Below the pieces are notes generated by a model. The model did not search any database. It was given only the letters and a program-made list of their open reading frames with translations, and was not told where the DNA came from. The position numbers and the translations under genes were made by a program. This document shows, one piece after another, positions 1 through 5,703 of a DNA stretch of 7,681 bases (the stretch's first letter is position 1; every line of letters starts with the position of its first letter). This DNA is from Prevotella sp. (GTDB taxonomy: Bacteria > Bacteroidota > Bacteroidia > Bacteroidales > Bacteroidaceae): positions 1-7,681 of the forward strand of contig JAJPZE010000255.1 of NCBI GenBank assembly GCA_021204565.1, read 5' to 3'.

Positions 1-1598
1 TCGACTATCTTCACCTCGCCGTCGATAACGACGTATTCGTCGTCCTTATTAAACATACAGTACGCCTTGAGCAATTGTTGGAGAGTGTGCACGCGCTCGC
101 TTTGGACGGCGTAATGTGCCAAAAGCTCGTCTTTCTTCTCCAAGCGTTGCTCCTCAGTCAGACCCGTTTGCGCCTCGAGTTCGGATAGCTCGCCGGTTAT
201 GTCGGGCAGGACAAAGAGCTTGTCGTCGCGCACCTCACGCGCGAGCCAAGCGGTACCTTTATCGGTCAGGTCGCAGGAGTTAAGCTTTTCATCCACCACG
301 AAGAACAACGGCTCGACAGCCTTGGGCATCTCGCGGTTGTTATTCTGCATATAATACTCTTCGGTCTTGAGCATGCCGCTCTTAATCCCCTCTTCGGAGA
401 GGTATTTAATAAGAGCTTTATTCTTCGGCAAGGCCTTATGCGAGCGGAATAAAGCACGGAAACCCTCCTCCGTCATCTTGTTTCCCGCGTCTTTCTTTCC
501 CTCTTCGAGGAGCTTCTGACCATTGGCTATCTTCGTCTTCGCCTCGGCGAGATACTGCGTGGCGAGTGTCCTTTGCACACCCACGAGCCTCTCTACGAGC
601 GGCTGATACTCCTCAAACATCTGGTCGTCGCCTTTGGGGATAGGCCCCGAAATAATGAGCGGCGTGCGGGCATCGTCTATGAGCACGGAGTCCACCTCGT
701 CGACAATGGCGTAGTTGTGCTTGCGTTGTACGAGGTCGGACGGGGATATGGCCATATTGTCGCGCAAGTAGTCGAAGCCGAACTCATTGTTTGTTCCGAA
801 GGTTATGTCCGCTTCGTAGGCGCGCCGCCGCTCCTGCGAGTTAGGCCGGTGCTTGTCTATACAATCGACCGACAGTCCGTTGAACATATAGAGCGGCCCC
901 ATCCACTCCGAGTCGCGCTTCGCCAAGTAGTCGTTGACGGTTACGACATGTACTCCGTTACCTGTCAGAGCGTTGAGGAAGACGGGCAATGTAGCGACAA
1001 GAGTCTTGCCCTCGCCTGTCGCCATCTCCGCTATCTTTCCCTGGTGGAGCGCTATTCCGCCGAAGATTTGGACGTCGTAGTGCACCATATCCCAACGGAT
1101 TTTATTTCCCCCCGCGGTCCATTCGTTATGATATATTGCGCGGTCGCCGTCGATTGTAATGAAATCGTTAGCGGGGTTGGCGGCGAGTTGGCGGTCGAAG
1201 TCGGTTGCCTCTACGACGGTCTCTTCGTTTTCGGCGAAGCGTCGTGCTGTCTCTTTGATTATGGAGAAGGCGACGGGCAAGACCTCGTCGAGCGCCTTCT
1301 CGTATTTGTCGAGTACGTCTTTTTCGAGCTTGTCTATACGGTTGAATATTGCTTCGCGCGCGTCCAACGGCGTATCCTCAATGGTTGCTTTCAATTTTGC
1401 GATTGCGTCCTTTTCGCTCACGACCGCGCTCTGCACCCGCTCGCGTATTTCAGTTGTCTTCGCCCTCAGCTCGTCGTTGCTCAATGCACGAATTGCCGCT
1501 TCCTCCGCTTTTACGCTTTCAACTATCGGGGAGATAAGCTTCATATCGCGCGAAGCCTTGTTGCCGAAGAGCGATTGCATTATAGTTATAAAACTCAT
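1..1598 (-). CDS. secA: Preprotein translocase ATPase SecA, N-terminal part (gene runs off the left edge)
   Basis: SecA is the cytosolic motor ATPase that pushes unfolded preproteins through SecYEG. The 532 codons present are open throughout and start at ATG 1598 (protein MSFITIMQSLFGNKASRDMK), which resembles Bacteroidota SecA starts; no clear Shine-Dalgarno precedes it. Visible motifs are Walker A ATGEGKT at residues 193-199, a VNDYLAKRD segment shortly after it, TFGTNNEFGFDYLRDN, and the Walker B/DEAD-type DEVDSVLIDDARTP starting at residue 300. The preprotein cross-linking region follows, and the sequence ends near VVIDGEVKIV, before the second nucleotide-binding half. The roughly 100-residue spacing between Walker A and DEVD matches E. 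coli SecA, but both sit about 90 residues further in because of the longer N-terminal region usual in this phylum. Full length is probably about 1,100 residues, so about half is present. It lies 65 nt downstream of the pseudo-phosphatase with no TAnnTTTG box in the gap, so it is probably cotranscribed. Assignment is secure. Confidence 0.97.
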   Translation of the reverse strand, partial: MSFITIMQSLFGNKASRDMKLISPIVESVKAEEAAIRALSNDELRAKTTEIRERVQSAVVSEKDAIAKLKATIEDTPLDAREAIFNRIDKLEKDVLDKYEKALDEVLPVAFSIIKETARRFAENEETVVEATDFDRQLAANPANDFITIDGDRAIYHNEWTAGGNKIRWDMVHYDVQIFGGIALHQGKIAEMATGEGKTLVATLPVFLNALTGNGVHVVTVNDYLAKRDSEWMGPLYMFNGLSVDCIDKHRPNSQERRRAYEADITFGTNNEFGFDYLRDNMAISPSDLVQRKHNYAIVDEVDSVLIDDARTPLIISGPIPKGDDQMFEEYQPLVERLVGVQRTLATQYLAEAKTKIANGQKLLEEGKKDAGNKMTEEGFRALFRSHKALPKNKALIKYLSEEGIKSGMLKTEEYYMQNNNREMPKAVEPLFFVVDEKLNSCDLTDKGTAWLAREVRDDKLFVLPDITGELSELEAQTGLTEEQRLEKKDELLAHYAVQSERVHTLQQLLKAYCMFNKDDEYVVIDGEVKIV

Positions 1599-1663
1599 AT
1601 ATTATTGTTGTCGTGTTGAATTAATGATGTATTGTGAGTCGTTCCCCTCCCCTTTTCGCCGCA

Positions 1664-3070
1664 TTAGAAGAGCGGCGGAGCGTTGCATGCATTAGGCGCG
1701 CGGATGCGTATTGCTTTGGCGACGGTCGGCGCGATATGCTCCGGAGTAATCTCCTTGTCTATGTATCCCGCCTCGATATTTGCGCCGAAGAAGATGACGG
1801 GAAAGGGTATGAACGCCGTCCGGCACTGGTAGCTCTCGTTCGTTTCTTCGTTTATGATTTTCCAGCCGGGCTTTAGTTCAATCCACAAGTCCCCCGTAAT
1901 CGCCGTATCGTATGGGGTGTCGCTGACCGAAGAGACGCCTGCGGTGGTGCTCAAAAAGTCTTTTGAGCGTTGCACTATCTCGGTATAGCTGACCCGGTAA
2001 TTATCGATGAGGCTTCGGTTGAGATAGATTTGGTTCTTGTAATATGCCTCTACCCACGTGCCGCCTCCATATACGGCGGAGAGGTACATATTGAGCAGTT
2101 GTGCGGTGCGGTTGATATAAAACGTCCCCGTAGGGATTTTATATTTCTTGTAGTCTATATTAGGCTCTTCGGCATATCCGGTGCCGCTCAACACGAACAA
2201 GACATTACCTTTGCCCGCGCGTTCTTCCGCGCCCGAGAGGAGCGTGCCTATGGCGGCGTCGAGCGCCTTATACACGCTCTCGGGGTTGTTGGGCTGACCG
2301 ATACCGAAGCCCGGAGAGGCGGAGAGGGTAACGGCAATATAGTCGGGCGTATCGTCTTTACCCATTGCGTAATCGCTGATGCAAGCGAGCGCGAGACGCG
2401 CGACGGCTTCGTTGGCGGAGGCGTCCTTGCGGGCTGACGACTGAGAATTATACGCCTTGACCCATTGCCCCGACGCAGAGGAATAATACGCCGACGTGGT
2501 CCAGAGAGTGCCCGCATTATTCATCCAATACGCTCCGTCGGCAGCGTGCCCGGCGGAGAGGATTGCGGCGTCTTGCGTCTCGGCGACTCCGAAGACCAAA
2601 GCCTTGCCGTCGGTCGCAACCTTGAGCTCGTCGCCGATGGTGGAGCACGCGATATTAACCGGCGAGGCGGCGTATTGTTTATCGTAGACACAATATGCCG
2701 TCTTTAAGTTGGAGCGGGTCAGCCACTGTTGGGCGATGATGTTGTTATAGTGCGGCGAGGCGCCGGTAGCTATGCACGTAACCGCCGAAGCGCAGTCGAC
2801 GGGCGAAAAAGTATAGTTTACAGATTGATATACACGCCCTTCTTGCAGCAACCGGCGGAAGCCGTCCTGCCCGTAGAGAGGGGCGAAACGCTCCAAGTAA
2901 TCGGTGCGGAGACGGTCGATAGTTATGTTGACGACGAGGCGCGGAGACGGTCGCAACTGCTGTGCATTGACCTCTACGCCTCCGGAAGCTACGACGAAGA
3001 GCGCCGCGACGGCTCTCCACAGCTCGGTTAAGAAGACGGTTGAATGCCGGTTCCGGTTATCTTTTTTCAT
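1664..3070 (-). CDS. Exported alkaline-phosphatase-superfamily protein, apparently catalytically degenerate (pseudo-phosphatase)
   Basis: This is a 468-residue protein. I prefer ATG 3070 to the in-frame TTG at 3079 because it gives MKKDN followed by a conventional signal peptide: a hydrophobic core at about 19-29 and an A-x-A-like end at VNA-QQ near residue 36. The mature protein is therefore periplasmic or surface exposed. The fold signature is that of PafA-like phosphatases: RLVVNITIDRLRTDYL (49-59), SPVD-ASAV-CIATG (89-103), AILSAGHAADGAYW (169-182), and a C-terminal PVIFFGANI / EHIAPTVAKAI region. By eye, the catalytic positions are mostly replaced. The nucleophile Thr is Cys93. The PafA K/R pair is in the TQD segment at 165-167. 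The metal ligands of the D-xxx-H motif fall on SPGFGIG (252-258), and the D-H pair is GT at 296-297. Only Asp52 remains. It overlaps the upstream lnb-like gene by 14 nt, implying translational coupling. Automatic annotation would probably say 'alkaline phosphatase family protein'; a phosphatase activity looks unlikely. Confidence 0.85.
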   Translation of the reverse strand: MKKDNRNRHSTVFLTELWRAVAALFVVASGGVEVNAQQLRPSPRLVVNITIDRLRTDYLERFAPLYGQDGFRRLLQEGRVYQSVNYTFSPVDCASAVTCIATGASPHYNNIIAQQWLTRSNLKTAYCVYDKQYAASPVNIACSTIGDELKVATDGKALVFGVAETQDAAILSAGHAADGAYWMNNAGTLWTTSAYYSSASGQWVKAYNSQSSARKDASANEAVARLALACISDYAMGKDDTPDYIAVTLSASPGFGIGQPNNPESVYKALDAAIGTLLSGAEERAGKGNVLFVLSGTGYAEEPNIDYKKYKIPTGTFYINRTAQLLNMYLSAVYGGGTWVEAYYKNQIYLNRSLIDNYRVSYTEIVQRSKDFLSTTAGVSSVSDTPYDTAITGDLWIELKPGWKIINEETNESYQCRTAFIPFPVIFFGANIEAGYIDKEITPEHIAPTVAKAIRIRAPNACNAPPLF

Positions 3071-4310
3071 CTCTGACAACGCCCGTACGGCGCATATAAG
3101 TCATTATCAAAAACAATGCCAACGCGGTTGTGCCCTCGGAAAAGCGCTGAAAAAGCAAACCGAAAACAATACCTATGCCCGCCATAGCGGCTAATGCAGA
3201 CAAGCACCGGCTGTGTCCGCCGCGCCGCAAACTGCGGACGGCGGGATAGAGAAACACGAGCGCGAGGGGGTTGTAAACAAGTATCTGGGCGTTGAGACTC
3301 ACTGCCGGATGTTGGGAAAAGATTAGTACAAAGAGGAGCAAACCCATTATCCCGACCGCCGCCAACACAAGGGCATCGAAGAGCCAAAGGCGTTTCTTCA
3401 ACCTCACTTCTGCGGCAAAGACAACGACGAACACGACGAGATACGCCATAGCCGCACCGGTCGGGCTCGTTACGAACCGGCTTATGAACGTGCTTTCGCC
3501 CTTGTCGTACATCTGCGGGACGACCCATTCGCCCCGCCCGACGAGGCGTTTCGTTTCTCCGCCGGCGGTGTTTACGACCGCTCCGTCGAAGTCGCGACTG
3601 AGATTAAAGGGCAGGAACTGCGCTTCCTTATCCGTTGTCTTCCTGTCCGCCGGCAGGCCTAACAGATAGTCATTTCCCCAACGTGCCCAGAGGTGGGTGT
3701 CGTTCCAATCGTGGATCAGCTCGCGCCACGATTGCCGTTTGCCCCGCCGGGGATAAACGATTTCGCCGCTGACGCTCGCCTCGATAATATCTCGGACGCG
3801 CGTCGTGCAATTGTCGTAAAAATAATTATATCTGTAATAACGGTTCTCCGGCTTATAATTTTCCAACACCAAATCGATCAGGCGGCGCTTCTCCGCGTAT
3901 GTCAGGTTGAGCGTCTGTTGATAGATGCCGCAACCGTAACGCACATATCGGTAACAGAACCATCCCCAGTCCTCAATATCCATACGATAATCGGTCAAGC
4001 CGAGCGTAAAGCGGAGAATGAAGAAACGCCGGCTCATGTCGAAGATACCCCAATTAGCGAGCAAATCGACGTTGCCGTTTGTCTCGCGCAGACGCAAGCC
4101 GGTATGACCGTAGAGGCTGTAAACACGATCGAACGGCTCGCACGTTATGAGGCTGATCTCCGTTCGTTCGACGACGTCGGAATCGGCAAAATGGCGCACA
4201 AGAAGCTCCCCGTCATCCCCCTGCCCGACTGCCCGAGCGGGGAACAAGAGAGCCGCCAACACGAATAAAAGCGCCGTCCGGCTCCGCAATATATAGGCTC
4301 GTATGAACAT
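3057..4310 (-). CDS. lnb: DUF4105 / Lnb-type membrane protein, probable lipoprotein N-acyltransferase
   Basis: This is a 417-residue protein. The ATG at 4310 is chosen because the only earlier in-frame start (TTG 4352) would lie inside the promoter, and ATG 4310 gives a clean N-terminal signal or anchor (RTALLFVLAALLFPARAVG, about 11-29). The next ~220 residues match the Lnb N-terminal periplasmic domain (PF13387, formerly DUF4105): SLITCEPFDRVYSLYGHTGLR (53-73), NWGIFDM, GCGIYQQTLNLT (126-137) and YRYNYFYDNCTTR (159-171). His69 and Cys168 are the expected papain-like catalytic pair. The C-terminal part has about five hydrophobic membrane segments, starting at GAAMAYLVVFVVVFAAEV. Family members in Bacteroides have been reported, as I recall, to act as lipoprotein N-acyltransferase (Lnb), adding the third acyl chain to lipoprotein N-terminal cysteines. 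The gene is first in a leftward cluster with an exported pseudo-phosphatase and secA, which fits an envelope role. Family assignment is strong; the exact reaction is inferred from relatives. Confidence 0.88.
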   Translation of the reverse strand: MFIRAYILRSRTALLFVLAALLFPARAVGQGDDGELLVRHFADSDVVERTEISLITCEPFDRVYSLYGHTGLRLRETNGNVDLLANWGIFDMSRRFFILRFTLGLTDYRMDIEDWGWFCYRYVRYGCGIYQQTLNLTYAEKRRLIDLVLENYKPENRYYRYNYFYDNCTTRVRDIIEASVSGEIVYPRRGKRQSWRELIHDWNDTHLWARWGNDYLLGLPADRKTTDKEAQFLPFNLSRDFDGAVVNTAGGETKRLVGRGEWVVPQMYDKGESTFISRFVTSPTGAAMAYLVVFVVVFAAEVRLKKRLWLFDALVLAAVGIMGLLLFVLIFSQHPAVSLNAQILVYNPLALVFLYPAVRSLRRGGHSRCLSALAAMAGIGIVFGLLFQRFSEGTTALALFLIMTYMRRTGVVRDEKR

Positions 4311-4321
4311 TATACCGCTTG

Positions 4322-4353
4322 CAAAATTACTCCAAACGGGGGGAATAGGCAAA
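4322..4353 (-). promoter_or_regulatory. Bacteroidota-type promoter for the lnb-pseudophosphatase-secA cluster
   Basis: Read on the minus strand, there is a -33 TTTG (4353-4350), a 20-nt spacer and a -7 TAATTTTG (4329-4322) that fits TAnnTTTG exactly. This matches the consensus of the Bacteroidota primary sigma factor. Transcription would begin near 4316, leaving a leader of only a few nucleotides before ATG 4310. This rules against the upstream TTG start. I see no comparable box before the two downstream genes, so this probably drives all three. Confidence 0.7.
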
Positions 4354-4457
4354 TCTTTACATAAATATCAACCCTGCCCGCGAGGGCAACCGGGTACGCA
4401 GAGACCGCGGTTCAACACGACCGGGAAAGCGCGGATACGTGTCCGCATAACGACGCG

Positions 4458-4487
4458 CGAGCCGGACCCTTGTCGGCGTCCGGCTCG
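4458..4487 (-). terminator. Strong hairpin downstream of rplS, possible terminator without a U-tract
   Basis: A perfect 10-bp stem (CGAGCCGGAC at 4458-4467 with GTCCGGCTCG at 4478-4487) encloses a 10-nt loop. It lies 58 nt beyond the rplS stop and before the lnb promoter, where a terminator is expected. No run of T follows on the minus strand, so it is not a textbook intrinsic terminator; it may instead stabilise the rplS 3' end. Two smaller hairpins flank it, at 4486-4498 (CGTAT-TCG-ATACG, sharing two bases) and 4431-4446 (GCGGA/TCCGC). Confidence 0.45.
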
Positions 4488-4544
4488 TATTCGATACGTA
4501 TAAAATATATGTAAGCTGTATGGGTAAGGTGATGTTTCCGCCCG

Positions 4545-4910
4545 TCAGTTCTTTGCCGGAGCGGCAGTGCGCTTCTCCGCGATACGCGCTTTCTTGCCCG
4601 TTAATTTGCGCAGATAATATAATTTCGCGCGGCGCACCTTACCGCGCTTATTCACTTCAATTGATTCAATAGCGGGGGACTCCAACGGGAATATACGCTC
4701 CACGCCAACCGTACCGGACATCTTCCTTACGGTGAAGCGTTTCTTGTCGCCGCGCCCGTTAATCTTGATAACCACACCACGATAAAGCTGGATACGCTCT
4801 TTCGAGCCCTCAACGATTTTGTAAGCGACCGTAACCGTGTCGCCCGCACGGAACGAAGGATGCTGTTTGCCGGTTGCAAACGACTCCTCAGCAACTTTTA
4901 TCAAGTCCAT
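4545..4910 (-). CDS. rplS: 50S ribosomal protein L19
   Basis: This 121-residue protein is a large-subunit ribosomal protein located at the 30S-50S interface. It is recognised across its whole length: the FRAGDTVTVAYKIVEG stretch near the N-terminus, the central IQLYRGVVIKINGRGDKKRFTVRK, the GVERIFPLESPAIESIEV core, and the basic KRGKVRRAKLYYLRKLTGKKARI segment typical of L19. Length is normal for the phylum, with a short Lys/Ala-rich C-terminal tail. The ATG at 4910 is preceded by an AT-rich stretch with no Shine-Dalgarno, as is common in Bacteroidota. It is apparently monocistronic: a promoter lies about 90 nt upstream and hairpins follow the stop codon. In many bacteria rplS sits with trmD, rimM and rpsP; here neither neighbour belongs to that cluster. 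Assignment is secure. Confidence 0.98.
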   Translation of the reverse strand: MDLIKVAEESFATGKQHPSFRAGDTVTVAYKIVEGSKERIQLYRGVVIKINGRGDKKRFTVRKMSGTVGVERIFPLESPAIESIEVNKRGKVRRAKLYYLRKLTGKKARIAEKRTAAPAKN

Positions 4911-5000
4911 TTCTTTTAATGATTAAATATGTTTATACTTCGTCTAACGCAACATGACCAATGACTCCTCCACTGTCAGCGGTTACGCCGTAAGCGGCGG
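4911..5000 (-). promoter_or_regulatory. Structured 5' leader of rplS
   Basis: The predicted transcript has a leader of roughly 85 nt. Near its start is a perfect hairpin CGCCG-CTTA-CGGCG (4999-4986 on the minus strand), followed by a TGAC...GTCA stem whose 9-nt loop is AGTGGAGGA. The remainder, just before the ATG, is AT-rich and unstructured. Ribosomal-protein leaders often carry a binding site for autogenous control, and L19 leaders are known in other bacteria. Whether this one is a regulatory site is inference; the hairpins themselves are visible. Confidence 0.4.
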
Positions 5001-5033
5001 CAAAGGTATAAACAATTCCCCGTTTATCCACAA
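5001..5033 (-). promoter_or_regulatory. Bacteroidota-type promoter of rplS
   Basis: On the minus strand, TACCTTTG (5008-5001) matches the -7 consensus TAnnTTTG exactly. A TTG remnant of a -33 element lies at 5033-5031, giving a spacer of about 22 nt, slightly longer than usual. The start site would be around 4995, close to the first leader hairpin. Confidence 0.6.
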
Positions 5034-5289
5034 TATTAAACGAAATAATTTATTTCACGCGCCGGAAAGCATACTTTCAGCCACCGCCGGGAATGTTAAT
5101 TCCCAACACGTAAACGGATGTTAATTAACTTAACGGCAGGGGTAGTGTGCAATAGTTTCCCCGTTCAAAAACCGCTTAAATTCAGGTCTCGTTTGGCATC
5201 TCCACATATCAAAACGAACACGAAAACAGTTCGCGCCAAGCAATACCCCATAAATGACCCTCTAATTACTTAGTTATTACACGCTCATT

Positions 5290-5345
5290 ACACAGGGTTT
5301 CGCCGGTCAAAACCCCGTGTTCAGACAGTGCAAAACCCCGTGTTC
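5290..5345. repeat. 15-bp tandem repeat with an upstream inverted arm
   Basis: CAAAACCCCGTGTTC occurs at 5308-5322 and again, identically, at 5331-5345, a period of 23 bp. Just upstream, ACACAGGGTTT (5290-5300) is complementary with one mismatch to AAACCCCGTGT inside each copy (5310-5320 and 5333-5343). The arm could therefore pair with either copy. There are only two copies, so this is not a CRISPR array; paired protein-binding sites or a small RNA structure are possible. Confidence 0.7.
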
Positions 5346-5414
5346 TTGCAAATCCGCAACTATGCTCCAATTATGCGAAACCACATAACTTATTGATTTT
5401 CAACATATTCCAAA

Positions 5415-5436
5415 ATTCGCGAAAAATGACGCGAAT
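5415..5436. repeat. Perfect 7-bp inverted repeat
   Basis: ATTCGCG (5415-5421) and CGCGAAT (5430-5436) are perfect complements around an A-rich 8-nt loop. It is GC-containing within an otherwise AT-rich stretch. No T-run follows on the plus strand. It could be a protein-binding palindrome or part of a small RNA; the function is unknown. Confidence 0.5.
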
Positions 5437-5573
5437 CAGCCCGCCAACGGCAATACGCAAATCTGAAACGTTAAATTCGGGAGTGTGCAATCCGAGTTAC
5501 TTCACGATACGCAATTATATATACGTGTTTTTTAACTATTCTCCGGCTTGTATTCATATCCCGTAATGAGGAG

Positions 5574-5610
5574 ACGGATTATGCCCGGACGCGGGTTGCA
5601 ATCCGTTTTT
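5574..5610 (+). terminator. Intrinsic terminator on the plus strand with no known gene upstream
   Basis: ACGGATT (5574-5580) pairs with AATCCGT (5600-5606). Inside it CCCG (5584-5587) pairs with CGGG (5592-5595) around a GACG tetraloop, with a small internal loop between the stems. A run of five T (5606-5610) follows at once, so this is a classic factor-independent terminator for plus-strand transcription. There is no such T-run on the minus strand. It lies about 60 nt before the -7 box of the oxidoreductase gene, so it would end a transcript begun further left, or act as an attenuator if that gene also has an upstream promoter. Confidence 0.6.
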
Positions 5611-5646
5611 GCGTCGCGCGTCATCCGAAAAAAAAGACGTGTTTAT

Positions 5647-5680
5647 ATTGTAGTTCCGCAAAAGTCGAACTACTTTTGCG
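5647..5680 (+). promoter_or_regulatory. Promoter of the Nfn-type gene with overlapping inverted repeats (putative operator)
   Basis: TACTTTTG (5671-5678) matches the -7 TAnnTTTG consensus exactly, and ATTG (5647-5650) is a three-of-four match to the -33 TTTG with a 20-nt spacer. Transcription should start near 5684, about 20 nt before ATG 5704. The spacer and -7 box are covered by two interlocked perfect inverted repeats: GTAGTTC (5650-5656) with GAACTAC (5667-5673), and CGCAAAAGT (5657-5665) with ACTTTTGCG (5672-5680). This lies upstream of the expected start site, so it is more likely a DNA-level operator than an RNA hairpin. Confidence 0.6.
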
Positions 5681-5703
5681 TCATAAATACAACACATACA
5701 GCT

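Larger units (their letters stand above)
5034..5646. other. Long AT-rich divergent intergenic region between rplS and the Nfn-type gene, no convincing gene
   Basis: About 600 bp separates the two divergent promoters, which is long for a simple divergent pair. No protein family is recognisable in it. The only open frames I found are short: 5118-5273 (51 codons) and 5426-5566 (46 codons), both on the plus strand and without resemblance to anything I know. What it does hold is structure: a 15-bp tandem repeat with an inverted arm at 5290-5345, a perfect 7-bp hairpin at 5415-5436, a 10-bp word AGTGTGCAAT at 5144 and again at 5482, and a plus-strand intrinsic terminator at 5574-5610. A small plus-strand RNA ending at the terminator is a reasonable suspicion, but I see no convincing plus-strand TAnnTTTG box; the nearest is TAAATTCG at 5472-5479. 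Confidence 0.6.

Noticed and set aside
573..1619. A 348-codon open frame on the plus strand opposite secA
   Set aside because: It is antisense to clear SecA motifs (Walker A, DEVD) and its translation is low-complexity Val/Leu/Arg/Tyr-rich without any family resemblance; it is a shadow of secA codon usage.
4310..4352. An upstream TTG start for the lnb-like gene (adding 14 residues)
   Set aside because: The extra codons overlap the -33 and -7 promoter elements and would push a normal N-terminal signal sequence inward; ATG 4310 is the better start.
5118..5273. A 51-codon plus-strand open frame in the divergent intergenic region
   Set aside because: It has no promoter box, no ribosome-binding signal, no recognisable motif and no terminator directly after it; it is likely a chance frame in AT-rich sequence.
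5308..5345. A possible CRISPR array from the repeated 15-bp word
   Set aside because: There are only two copies with an 8-bp spacing, too short for repeats and spacers, and no cas genes are in the window.
5591..5605. A tRNA T-arm-like stretch (GCGGGTTGCAATCCG)
   Set aside because: There is no matching acceptor stem, anticodon arm or D-arm around it, and the bases are better explained as the right half of the terminator hairpin.
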